Both the position numbers and the translations under genes were made by a program. The notes below the pieces were generated by a model. It saw only the letters and a list, made by a program, of their open reading frames with translations, ran no database searches and had not been told where the DNA came from. DNA of 64,000 nucleotides, taken from the NCBI GenBank assembly GCA_030562195.1, contig CM060202.1, positions 7,874,001-7,938,000 of the forward strand. The letters run 5' to 3'. This document shows, in pieces, positions 20,101 through 28,447 of this stretch. The DNA comes from Nipponacmea schrenckii (taxonomy: Eukaryota; Mollusca; Gastropoda; Lottiidae). Position 1 is the stretch's first letter. The number at the start of each line of letters is the position of its first letter.

Positions 20101-22872
20101 CCGTTTTTGTTTTATTTGATAATAGAAATCATTCTAAGATCAACTGTAGATTTAGAATATCTGCACCTTTTACCAGTTTGTCTGCAAACTCATCCAAGAA
20201 TTACAAAAAAAAAAAAAAAAAAAAAAAAAATAAAATAATCCGAACGATTACAATACGTTTTCGCCAAAGTCGAAATACGTAAAAAATAAAATAATCCGAA
20301 CAATTACAATACGTTTTCGCCAAAGTCGAAATACGTAAAAAATAGAAAAAAATATACTGATATAAAAAACTTACTATCATATCTGTGGAAGATCTTTAAA
20401 TATCTTATAGAATATGGTTGTTGTAAATCAACAGACCACCACTGCCATGGTGAGTTATCAGTCTCAGTGTCACTACAGTAGTGTATTCTTCTATCTGTAG
20501 ACTTATATCCATCTACTACTAGTTGAGGACCATATAGACTTGATTTATTGGTAAATATACCACTTTGACTGACAGAAGTAGAATCTAAAGCTATATTCTC
20601 TGAAATATAAGATATAAACACCAATTAGTACATTAAGCTGACTATTATTATTATTACAAAAGGGAAATCCTGCTTCGTCAACCACTTTGTCAAGTATTCA
20701 GATTGTATTTATTACTAATATTTTCTTTCCGTATTGTTAATAAGTGAAAAGAAACATTATTATTTTTATCACATTCTCTTCCATAATACCTTGTTGACAA
20801 GAAGGTCCTCCCCAGCCTCTTAAGCATTTCCCATCACAATTACCAGTTGTAGAGTCACATCTTTCATTATTTAAACAATTACATGTATAACTATTATTAA
20901 ATCCGAAGTTAAAACCTGAAAATATAACAATATTATATTTATTATAACAAACACTAGTTACAGTATCACATCTTATATTATTTAATCAATGACAGGAATA
21001 AGTATTGTTAAATCTAATATTAATACCTTATCAATATAGTATTCGACCTATAACTTTTTATTTTAATAACTAAATGTACTAAGTTAAAATTTTGAGCTTC
21101 GTTTACTTTATATTAGTAAACAGTAATGACAACCGTATAGTTATTAAACAGATACAGATATAACCATTGTGAAATCCAAAATTATGACCCGAAAATATAA
21201 TACTCATATAGCTAACACCTATTTAAAGGTAATTATAATTTGAACTACTTGACAATTAATGCAGCTCAAGTGTATGATCGCAGATGTACACATAAATTAT
21301 ATCTTTTTAGATTAAACAGTTAGAAATCATTCAGGAAATTCAATCGCATTTAAATTGTACCTAATTTCCAAACGGAAAGTACTTGTCTTGTGATCTTCAA
21401 TATCTCTGGATGAAATACCAAGTCTATAATAACTATACATGTACTAACATCGTGTATTATCACCGTTATTCTGTAATCGACCATAACTGGTTGTTTCTTT
21501 ATGTTTGTGTACTAATATTATAGTTGAAGGAACACAACATAACATTTCATGCGTGAGAAATCTAGTTTACTCGCTGCGAGCGAGAAGTAAAAAGTAGATA
21601 GTCGACTACCATAAACACTAATATAATTGAATGAACATTTCAAGAACTGAAGCCGGGGTATAGAAATATTTGTCTATATCTATAAATATTGTATTTTGAC
21701 AACACAACTATTATGTCTATTTTGATAACGAAATTCTATATAAATGATTCAATCGGCCTATACGTATTTTATGATTCAGTACAATAAATAAAATGTAGTG
21801 TACACATAATGAAGGCCACAATTTACGGAATGAAATCAAGCATGAAATAAAAATATTTGAAATTTTTGTTTATGAACTATCTGTTTTCTGTTCTACTGCT
21901 AGTAAACAAATTGCTAGGGTTAGGGTCAGGCCTACTGGCGTTTGACTTGAAACGTATCGGGTGGATGTAGTGAGCATAACTAAACTCTATAAGGCATGAA
22001 TTTAAATTTCATTAAGTTTATTATTCCAACAGGCAACAAATACCAAAAAGGGCCATGGACTGTATTTCAAAGAAAATGTTATTCTCCAAAAAGTGCAGGT
22101 TATATGGGCAATGGAGTATGGTTTTAATTTGCAATAATAACACTTAAAGCTTTTCCTAATGTTTTTAAGAGGGCCAGTCCATATTTGCAGGGAAACACTG
22201 TGTCCACCCCCTCCTTGCAGCTGTGGGCCTTCATAAACTTGACCTAAAGTTAAATGTTTGGTCGTCCTATACTGACAAAGGTTTCAAGTAGTTAGATACC
22301 TTCGTTTTGGAATCAATCTTAAGGGGTACTGCGTCTTAGCATGGACATACAATTTTAGTTCTCAAGAATGGTCAATACGAGTATATATTCATCAGTGAAC
22401 TTAACTGGTGTCATAAAGTAACAGAATCCCTTAAAATCTAGAAAACTTACAAAACTTAGTCATTTTTACAAAACGCTTTATCAATTTATTCAGCGTTTTA
22501 CAATAATCAAATGCATCTTTAATGATAATTTTTGGATATGCATTTATTTTTTTATATTATTTATGACAGCAGGTATATTTACTGATGAATGGAGCTCTTA
22601 TTGACCAAGTTTCAAATTTTCAAATCTTATGTTCATTCTAAGACCTATTATCCCTATAATAAAAGGCGCAGTATATATTCATGAGAAGTCAGAGCATACA
22701 TACTTTAAACAATGTGATTGAATTCGATTGAATCAATATAGTTGATTAAATAAATATTTTTCAAAAGAAGTTTATTTTTGATAACTAGTGTATTAACCTA
22801 CAGAGAAACAGTAACTTACCCTGTATATATTATCAGTCCTAGAAATATACCACCTAATACTAGGGAGGCCAT
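6845..22872 (-). CDS. Gene 1: lectin/EGF receptor-type protein tyrosine phosphatase (about 26 exons)
   Basis: Exons in transcript order: 22872-22820, 20915-20790, 20599-20375, 16370-16182, 16028-15894, 15656-15510, 15189-15046, 14377-14228, 13951-13811, 13576-13403, 12905-12830, 12300-12188, 11713-11493, 11232-11145, 10925-10849, 10756-10723, 10514-10417, 10291-10172, 10064-9919, 9771-9636, 9127-8953, 8190-8071, 7878-7750, 7597-7446, 7265-7133, 6916-6845. Every internal boundary has AG/GT and matching phase except two: leader to second exon, and 8953 to 8190. The predicted order is leader, EGF-like, fucolectin-like GBD, six EGF-like domains, one membrane helix, basic stop-transfer, tyrosine-rich juxtamembrane region, active phosphatase D1, inactive D2. 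It would sit in the plasma membrane and dephosphorylate phosphotyrosine. The ligand is unknown; a sugar is plausible from the GBD. Domain calls are strong; the complete transcript is inferred. Confidence 0.85.
8953..11232 (-). CDS. Gene 1, catalytic phosphatase domain D1 (eight exons)
   Basis: Exons 11232-11145, 10925-10849, 10756-10723, 10514-10417, 10291-10172, 10064-9919, 9771-9636 and 9127-8953 join in phase and give a near-textbook tyrosine-specific phosphatase domain. Landmarks in order: [46 protein letters not shown]-like [29 protein letters not shown], the WPD loop WPDHGVP with its general-acid Asp, and the P-loop [10 protein letters not shown] with nucleophile Cys and phosphate-binding Arg. 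The P-loop is split by the intron at 9918-9772 (CAT TGT AG joined to T GCT GGT). [14 protein letters not shown] closes the domain, followed by a linker into D2. All catalytic residues are present, so D1 should be active. Confidence 0.93.
11493..12300 (-). CDS. Gene 1, juxtamembrane exons with tyrosine motifs
   Basis: Exons 12300-12188 and 11713-11493. The first begins with the basic stop-transfer WRKRRT right after the membrane helix. The second starts after a good polypyrimidine tract and TTTTCCAG; upstream in-frame sequence to 11750 is intron. The region is acidic and carries DYIID, PIYENSD and QYHNVLP. YENS and YHNV are Tyr-x-Asn motifs of the Grb2-SH2 docking type. They resemble the tails of genes 0, 2 and 3, which suggests the phosphatase unit was joined behind a shared signalling tail. 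No domain is recognised beyond that. Confidence 0.8.
12830..12905 (-). CDS. Gene 1, transmembrane exon
   Basis: This 76-nt exon lies between TTCTAG and GTAAGTG. It encodes [12 protein letters not shown] followed by a run of Ile/Val/Leu/Phe to FIFW, a single helix of about 22 residues directly before the basic WRKRRT of the next exon. The start DSDTTVI matches DKDTTII of the gene 2 membrane exon at 31003-31119, so the two membrane segments are homologous even though the proteins differ after it. Confidence 0.88.
13403..13576 (-). CDS. Gene 1, EGF-like exon 6 (membrane-proximal)
   Basis: 174 nt, phase 1-1. The exon encodes [26 protein letters not shown] and YQGTDC, a cysteine pattern of the multiple-EGF (MEGF/SREC) type, then a Gly/Ser linker to the membrane exon. 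The acceptor is TATCTAG and the donor GTAAGTA. The gene 2 counterpart is at 31331-31498. Confidence 0.88.
13711..13745 (-). pseudogene. Truncated relic of EGF exon 6
   Basis: A TATCTAG acceptor followed by about 30 nt encoding CDEGFYGYN, nearly identical to the start of the exon at 13576-13403. The rest of the exon is missing and AT-rich intron follows. It is a broken duplicate lying about 130 bp upstream of the real exon, and cannot serve as an exon because no donor follows. Confidence 0.8.
13811..13951 (-). CDS. Gene 1, EGF-like exon 5
   Basis: 141 nt, phase 1-1, acceptor TTTTAG, donor GTATTG. It encodes [18 protein letters not shown], then [17 protein letters not shown] and DCTRG. Eight cysteines are visible in the joined module. 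Compared with the gene 2 exon at 31611-31754 it lacks one residue after GAGCKK. The donor GTATTG is non-ideal in both copies. Confidence 0.87.
14228..14377 (-). CDS. Gene 1, EGF-like exon 4
   Basis: 150 nt, phase 1-1, acceptor TACTAG, donor GTAGTC. It encodes [19 protein letters not shown], then [16 protein letters not shown] and LNCTQG. The orthologous exon of gene 2 is 32061-32210 and differs at only a handful of residues. Confidence 0.87.
14460..15045 (-). repeat. 40-bp minisatellite made of an EGF exon end plus its splice donor (about 15 units)
   Basis: Plus-strand unit: cttctctataacctggttta then cttacctactgtacaatcat, 40 bp. Read on the gene strand, each unit is the last codons of the neighbouring EGF exon ([11 protein letters not shown] in the best units) followed by GTAAGT and the first intron bases. 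The array runs directly into the true end of the exon at 15046, so the exon edge is the last unit. Several units keep an intact GTAAG donor (near 14615, 14645, 14765, 14832, 14882 and 14962); others have decayed (ACTTGGC, ACTTAGC). The unit length is not a multiple of three. Confidence 0.9.
15046..15189 (-). CDS. Gene 1, EGF-like exon 3
   Basis: 144 nt, phase 1-1, acceptor TATCTAG, donor GTAAGT. It encodes [20 protein letters not shown], then [16 protein letters not shown] and DCTVG. Its 3' end is the seed of the adjoining 40-bp minisatellite. No counterpart is found in gene 2. Confidence 0.87.
15510..15656 (-). CDS. Gene 1, EGF-like exon 2
   Basis: 147 nt, phase 1-1, acceptor CTTTAG, donor GTTGGT. 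It encodes [20 protein letters not shown], then [16 protein letters not shown] and GIDCTQ. No counterpart is found in gene 2. Confidence 0.87.
15894..16028 (-). CDS. Gene 1, EGF-like exon 1 of the main series
   Basis: 135 nt, phase 1-1, acceptor TTACAG, donor GTTAGT. It encodes [16 protein letters not shown], then [19 protein letters not shown] and SCNT. The cysteine spacing again fits MEGF-type EGF modules. It follows the galactose-binding domain directly. No counterpart is found in gene 2. Confidence 0.87.
16182..16370 (-). CDS. Gene 1, galactose-binding (fucolectin-like) domain, second half
   Basis: 189 nt, phase 1-1, acceptor TTGTAG, donor GTAAGT. It encodes [19 protein letters not shown], then [14 protein letters not shown] and the closing strand [11 protein letters not shown]. 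The final L-C-E-V motif is characteristic of fucolectin/tachylectin-4 and related F5/8C-like folds. Together with 20599-20375 it forms one domain of about 140 residues, split by a 4-kb intron. In gene 2 only the first ~16 codons survive at 34985-35033. Confidence 0.87.
18051..20215. repeat. 1089-bp tandem duplication, two nearly identical copies
   Basis: The sequence starting gcttacaattatgaacgtat at 18051 starts again at 19140, and the two copies run in parallel to about 19135 and 20215. Differences are very few, for example ttcatttttt/ttttcaca near 18712/19800 and single bases. Both copies end in a long A run. Each has the same small open frame (18886 and 19974) and the same three blocks with 'ttgacctaattttcaaggtcat' type motifs. 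The copies therefore duplicated very recently. No coding domain is recognised; A-tailed ends would fit retroposon-like origin. Confidence 0.95.
20222..20340. repeat. 57-bp tandem duplication, two copies
   Basis: The block aataatccgaac.attacaa, tacgttttcgccaaagtcga, aatacgtaaaaaataaa is present twice head to tail. It abuts the donor side of the exon at 20375 and belongs to the inserted interval absent from gene 2. Confidence 0.9.
20375..20599 (-). CDS. Gene 1, galactose-binding (fucolectin-like) domain, first half
   Basis: 225 nt, phase 1-1, acceptor TTTCAG, donor GTAAGT. It encodes [15 protein letters not shown], then [30 protein letters not shown] and [15 protein letters not shown]-x-x-S ... 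A/VDG ... W-W-x-V-D-L is the standard opening of fucolectin/F5-8C-like domains. The gene 2 exon at 36045-36269 has the same length. Confidence 0.9.
20790..20915 (-). CDS. Gene 1, N-terminal short EGF-like exon
   Basis: 126 nt, phase 1-1, acceptor TTTTCAG, donor GTATTA. It encodes [14 protein letters not shown], then [18 protein letters not shown] and CQQ. Six cysteines form one EGF-like unit. It precedes the GBD, as in gene 2 (36540-36665). Its phase-1 start does not match the phase-2 end of the leader exon of this gene. Confidence 0.85.
20952..21193 (-). pseudogene. Two dead copies of the N-terminal EGF-like exon
   Basis: About 20955-21027 and 21137-21190, in intron 1 of gene 1. Both retain recognisable words of the exon (AACAAT.CTTAT.CCTGTCA and TTGGATTTCACAATGGTTAT). 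The first has an in-frame TGA after the CCTGTCATTGA position; the second has its acceptor changed from CAG to CGG. They are decayed tandem duplicates. Confidence 0.75.
22319..22660 (+). mobile_element. Hairpin MITE of the 'AGGGATAATAGG' family, copy 1
   Basis: It lies in intron 1 of gene 1 and has the family ends (TTAAGGGGTACTGCGTCTTAG at left; the complement of TAGGGATAATAGGTCTTAG at right). A central stem is built from aaaacgct...agcgtttt (22474-22500). The homologous intron of gene 2 runs through without it (46258-46385), so it inserted after the duplication. TTAA at the edges suggests piggyBac-type mobilisation. Confidence 0.6.
22820..22872 (-). CDS. Gene 1 leader exon (signal peptide)
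   Basis: The exon encodes [17 protein letters not shown], a short hydrophobic signal sequence, before donor GTAAGT. Four codons upstream a second ATG is in the same frame (22884), so the start could be slightly earlier. Compared with the gene 2 leader at 46564-46510 it lacks one TA in a TA run. The exon therefore ends in phase 2, while the next exon found (20915-20790) needs phase 1. Either an extra exon exists, the leader is dead, or the TA run was misread. Confidence 0.75.
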
Positions 22873-23050
22873 GTTCAATTGCATTGAAGACGGATGTAAA
22901 TTAATTTATATTATAATATTATGGGAAATATTGAATAAAAGTTTGATCATTTCCAATGAGGATATGTATCATATCTCAATAATCCCTGACAATTGAATGA
23001 CCGTTTCTTCCTTGATTTATGCATGCGCGAATACCATGATATGGAGCAAA
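22873..23050 (-). promoter_or_regulatory. Conserved 5' flank shared with gene 2
   Basis: The 170 bp upstream of the gene 1 leader match the 180 bp upstream of the gene 2 leader (46565-46745) in several blocks, such as tcaatgaggat.tgtat, aatctctgac/aatccctgac and tttcttccttgatttat.. No TATA box can be fixed with confidence. Conservation at the same distance from both start codons makes it a candidate 5' UTR or core promoter. Confidence 0.4.
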
Positions 23051-23196
23051 AGTCTTCCTTGATGTCTATTTCTATATATTAAATTGAAGTGTCAAGATTA
23101 GAAAAAAGTTAGAAAAAAAAAACCGAAAAAAAAGGACCACGAAAAACTTTGCCTCTCTTTCTGTTACTGATAGTAGTATTCATAAGCCAATGGTGT

Positions 23197-23356
23197 CTTC
23201 CCATATCGCCCCCAAACTACTTCCATTTCCCCCCTTTTCCAATTTGGCCCTTCCCAGTACGCCCCTTTCCCGTTTTGCCCCTTTCCCATTTCACCCCTTA
23301 GCCGTTTCACCCCTTCCCACTTCGGCCCTTGCCATTTCGCCCCTTTCCCATTCTAA
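23197..23356. repeat. C-rich 16-bp minisatellite
   Basis: About ten imperfect copies of cccatttcgccccttt. This is the most GC-rich tract of the gene 1 flank and sits about 330-480 bp upstream of its start codon. A 60-aa open frame in it is a by-product. Confidence 0.9.
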
Positions 23357-23546
23357 CTCACTAACTAACTAACGTTAGTGTAGACAGGTGTATCGCAATC
23401 TTCTTTTGTTTTGTAGTATTTTTGTATTATAGTGTTGCTGGGCATGGAAAGTCGCGACAAAGAAAGTGTCTAGTTATCAGTGAATATGCACGAGATTGAA
23501 AGCATGAGGATGAATGTACGCGCAGCGTGCGTTGAAAGGTCAAACT

Positions 23547-25850
23547 TAATAATAATAATAATAAATGTATTTATAAAGCGCTGAAATCCACTCTGCATGG
23601 AGAGTGCTCAGAGCGCTGACACGTGTCTTTCACAAGCATTATTCACTTTTAACTGTAATCGTAACGACGAAACAAATGTGTTTTCAATTTGGATTTGAAG
23701 TCTTGTATATTTGACGATGATTTAATGGATATGTTGAGGGAATTCCATAAGTGTGCAGCAGAATATGCAAATGTTCTACCACCAAATGATTTTAAATTAA
23801 ATGATGGTTTCACAAGTTGAAGTTTATCTTTAGAGCGGAGATTTCTAGAAGGAACGTATGGTTGAACAAGATCTTGTAGGAAGAACCGACGTTGTTAACT
23901 GCTTGAAAACATAAACAAAGTATTTTGAAACCAATACGCTCTTCAATTTGTAGCCAGTTCAAGTCGTTTAAGACCGGGGTAATGTGAGCAGTAGATTTTG
24001 TACGTGTAACCAGTCTGGCACCTCGATTTTGTATCTTCTGCAGTCGTTCAATCTGGGTGTTTGGCAAACCATACAAAAGTCAATAGTCAAAACGACTGAG
24101 GATGAGTCATCTAACAAATGTGGCACACGTATCTCTAGTGATTAGATGGCGAAGAGTTCCTATGTTTCGTAGATGGAAGTGACAGGTTTTACAAAGATGA
24201 CTGGTGTGATCCTCCATTCCTAAGTTTTAATCCAAGTAAACTCCAAGGTTTTTAGCCGTAGAATTGAAAGAAAATGATTGGTCTAATTGGAGACCATCAA
24301 GTTCATGACCAGCCAGTCGAGAAGAGGGTCCAATTAACATGGCCTCAGTCTTATCAGAGTTTAGTTTCAACATGTTGGCACTCATCCACTGCTGTATATC
24401 GGAGACACAGTCTTCCATCTTGGAGTAAGTTAAGTCGTGATTTGAAAGAGCTGGCGAGAAACTGTCAATACGCTGAGAATCATCAGCATAAAATGATGAC
24501 CGATATGGTAATATCCAATTACTTTACGAAGGGGTTTGGTATATAAACTGAACAACACGGGACCAAGGACTTGTGGTACACCACAGGCGAGTGGGACCGT
24601 TTCTGATGATGCATCATTTACAATGGCGGTTTCAGTTCTCTTGGATAGTTATGAAGAGAACCATTTTAAGGCAACACCACTGATGCCATACTCGTTTTCC
24701 AATCTACTAAGAAGATTATTATGGTCGATCGTGTCAAAAGCTGAGGACAAATCCAATACAACAAGTAAAGATTCATTTCCATCAACAACAGAACTTCTGA
24801 TTTGATTTAAAACTGAATTTAAAGCTGTTTCTGTGCTGTGGGATGTGCGGTATGCAGATTGATATTTTTCAACAAGATTTGTTTGTCCCTGGCTTTAACA
24901 TCTCGAATGATGGAACCATTTTGTTTGATGAGCCAATCAATTATGTGACCAAATTTATGGGTAGGTTCTAATACATGTTGCGTCTGTTTACACTTCTTGT
25001 TAGAGAATTTTCTGGAACATCAAAATGAACATTGAAATCCCCGAGAAGAATAGGTGAATCAGATTTGTTATCAATATGATCACAGAGCTCCGCAAATTCA
25101 TCATGGAACTGTAAGACCATTTTTCTTGGAAGTTGGTGGCCTGTATATGCAAACAAAACGCAGAGATTTTTGTCCTACACTTATGACTGAACATAGTAAC
25201 TCAAATGATTTGAATTTCATTGGCAAGGTGAAGGGATTGAACACAATGTCTTTTTTTGTAAATAACCCCAAGGCCTCCGCCTCTACCCTGAGTTCGGGGA
25301 ATCTGATGAAATTTATAGTCATGGGGGGTTAAAGCTGCTATAGTAGATTCATCGCCTGTAGATTTGAGCCAAGTTTCTGTCAGAAAAAAGCACATCTAGA
25401 AACAAGTCTGAAATGAGTCCTGGTATATCATTTGTTCTATTTTTGGAAGACTGCGCATTCCATAAAGCCACATTTTATGAGATTTGAATTGAAGTGATAT
25501 TAGATGATTTCTCAATCATAACCTTAGCTGAAGGATTCAGTAAGAATAAGTCGCTATTGCATATTGAAAAATACAAAACTGTCCTTAAAATCATAACTTC
25601 AAACATAATCCAAAAATTAAATGCATACACTTTACACTCATGATGTTAACCTTGTATAGTCCAAAAAGCACATAGTTTCATAGTATGAACTAAGAATAAA
25701 ACTAAGAAAACTAAGAGCTCTGTAGTATGCGACCTGTCAAGCGCAACACTAAACTTAGTGTGGAAAGCGTTAATAGAGAATTGGTCGAGACGACGGCTAG
25801 GGAACCGGACCGGACAAGACCGGACGTAAGACAATTTAGTTAAGATCTGA
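23547..25850 (-). mobile_element. Dead CR1/Jockey-like LINE with internal deletion
   Basis: Pieces of an AP-endonuclease are visible (FLTETWLKSTGDE and GRGGGLGVIYKK near 25395-25210, then PILLGDFNVHFD near 25050). Late reverse-transcriptase/C-terminal parts follow (QQWMSANMLKLNSDKTEAML at 24390; NTQIERLQKIQNRGARLV at 24060). The frame breaks many times, and the endonuclease passes almost directly into the late RT, so most of the RT core is deleted. The 3' end has TTATAAATACATTTATTATT-like sequence with a TTA microsatellite at 23552-23570, as in many invertebrate CR1-like elements. Confidence 0.8.
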
Positions 25851-28440
25851 GAATTCCGACTGCTAATTATTTGTAATAATGGTACGATCTTTTGTCTACT
25901 GGTTGTAACAAGAGATTTCTAATACTGACACGTATAACTTTACTAATGGAGGTTTGTTCATAACCTACATGTTTGTGAAAATATTCATTGTCTTATTGTC
26001 ACCATACGTTATATGTTGTGAACTTTTGAGTACTCACAGTTCCTGTTATGTCATGTAAACTGTAGATTAGCTCTGGTTCCTGTTACGTGTTCTTGTGTGT
26101 TATAAACTTCCTGTTACTGGGGGTGTTAAACAACGAGTAATGGCATCGTATGTATACCGGACCTAATGGTGGAATACTTCAACCTATAAACTAGCGCATC
26201 GTTATAAATTATCGGGACACTGCATTGTATTATAATTGTTAAAATGTACGTATATAATTTAGTTATTTTATTGACTTGGGTACTCCAGGGTTAGTTAGTC
26301 TCAACTTTGTGACATAACGGGCCAACATTAAAGATTACCCCCCTTGACAATTCTGTGGCCTCTAATTGCACCCCAACCCAATAGTTCATAGAAACGCCAC
26401 TGCTCACAATCTCCCCTAATATCCTACAAAATGAATCGATTAGTGGCGCTTATTGCTTACTATTTTGATCGAAGTGATGCTTTGTGAAATAATCCTGAGA
26501 AGGCCTATTAGAAATATTTAGATATACGAGTATCAAGAGTAAGTGGTCGAAAACAATTTCTTGAAAAATAGGTCGGGTTGTCCTAAAATATGAAGTAAAT
26601 GAAATACAATTATCAATGATAATATCATAAAAAAACGGAAATATTTTAGCTCGGAAATTTGTGAAAATGGCTTTCGAAAGGTTCAGGCCTTAGGCGATGT
26701 AACTTATTTTGATGTTATGTGTTGATATTCCAAAGAAAAACAAACATAGAAAATAAATTGTAATATAGTTATGTTAAGTTTTATTAATTGTATATTGTAT
26801 GTTGCATGTGCGCGTGAAGATATAAATATTATATTTACTTACGATTATATAATGTTGAGCTTAAGTTTCCTTATAGCATGTACAACGGTTGTTCGACCTG
26901 TTTGTTTGGGCAGTTGTGTTTAACCCTTCAGGTGTGACAGCTGCAACATTTTCAAATTGTTTCTTTATCATTAATATCAAATTTACATTAATGACAAGCA
27001 TTTGAAAAAAAAGGTATCACTATCAGAATGTTTGTAGTAGAGTATTGTATAGAAGACAGATTTTTCGATTTAAATTATTGACAGCTATGTGGAGAAATTA
27101 CTTTTTATATTCAAGCGAAGAATGAGCATTATGTCCAAAAGTGTTGATTTCTTTTTTTAGACAATTTACAATTTTAACAAAAAAAAAATTTATTATAAAA
27201 ATCATAACATAAAAGTTTGATATTATATATCAAATAAAGAGGTACTTCAATACCTAATTCAGAGGGAGATCACTGAATAAAACAGATAATTTTTTTTATT
27301 GAGTAGTTACATTTATAAAATATGGATATATATATATTGTGTATGAGGTGTAGAAATCTAATTTGATTGATAAAACCAAAAAACATAAAGTAAAGCTTGC
27401 TATAGATCAATTTAGTCCATGAATTAAACTGATCTTATTCATTTAGAACCCGAGGTAGTCAATGATCATTTTTTTCAAATATTGCATCCAAATAGATTAA
27501 TCAAAAGCATGTTTATAGAAATATTGACAATTTTTACCCTGTGTATGAACTGAATTCTACCATTCATGATACGTAATCTACAAGCTATGCATAGATTTAT
27601 TAATTATCTTCCAAATCGATTTACATGTATATTATTGTCTCGGTTCACTGACATGTAATATTTTCATCATCCATGTAAATACTAACCAGACAGTTTGGTC
27701 CTGGGCATTTCTACTAGTTTATCATTTATAATGTAATCCAAAAAGTTGCCAGTGTGAGTGTTCAGATCAGCAGGTAACATAATAATACTATGTTCGCAGT
27801 ATTTTAAGACAAAGTCCTCAGTGATTAGAAAATATCTAACACAGTCTTAGTGTGAAAGAAACTATATTTTGGAGGAACATTACATGCACATACAAAAAAA
27901 AGGCAACAGGAATTCATATGAATTAATAATATGAATATAATTTTAATATGTATAACTATACTATTTAATACTTACAAACTACCAAATTCTCAATATCACT
28001 ATTATAATGATATTGAAGGTAAATATTATATAAGCAACAAAGTCAAATAACATATAAAAGAGAAATAACGGTAAAAAAAATATTAACAATATACGAATTC
28101 CTTTTAACTTTCCATTACAGTCACTATAAGGTACGTCAATCTTGAAAGTCACTATGTCAAATAAGGTAAGTCAATCTTGTTTTAGGACTTTCTTAACCTT
28201 AATGGAAATGATGCTTATTTCGACTGATAACATTACCACTGTAAGTAAATCGTCATTTTCGGACAATAAAGCCATTAGTTTATAGTGCTAACTATGATAA
28301 TCATAAGCATATAACAAAAATTACAACGTAAATTATACACATTGCCACTTAATACCAATATTAATGTTAATTTTCTGTTCTGAATATCTGTATAATACTC
28401 GCATGAAGACAGTAATATATAGTTCTTAATATCTATCTAC
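25851..28440. other. Intergenic DNA between gene 1 flank and gene 2 3' end
   Basis: No open frame above 60 codons, no splice-supported exon, no recognised repeat. AT-rich with short A/T runs. It should contain the poly(A) site of gene 2 just below 28448. Confidence 0.5.
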
Positions 28441-28447
28441 AGTTGCT

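Larger units (their letters stand above)
16371..20374 (-). repeat. Gene 1 large intron with a 2.3-kb insertion
   Basis: The intron between the two halves of the GBD. Flank 'tctttataaacatctata' ... 'gacctcgtttgtaaaaa' occurs at about 17980-18022 and again at 35975-36017 in gene 2, where it continues directly to the exon donor. Gene 1 therefore carries an insertion at about 18024-20340 that gene 2 lacks. The rest (16371-18020) has no gene; short open frames there are not supported. Confidence 0.8.

Noticed and set aside
18051..20215. The two 1089-bp direct repeats as LTRs of one retrovirus-like element
   Set aside because: The copies are adjacent with no internal region, no primer-binding site and no coding sequence between them; a tandem duplication fits better.
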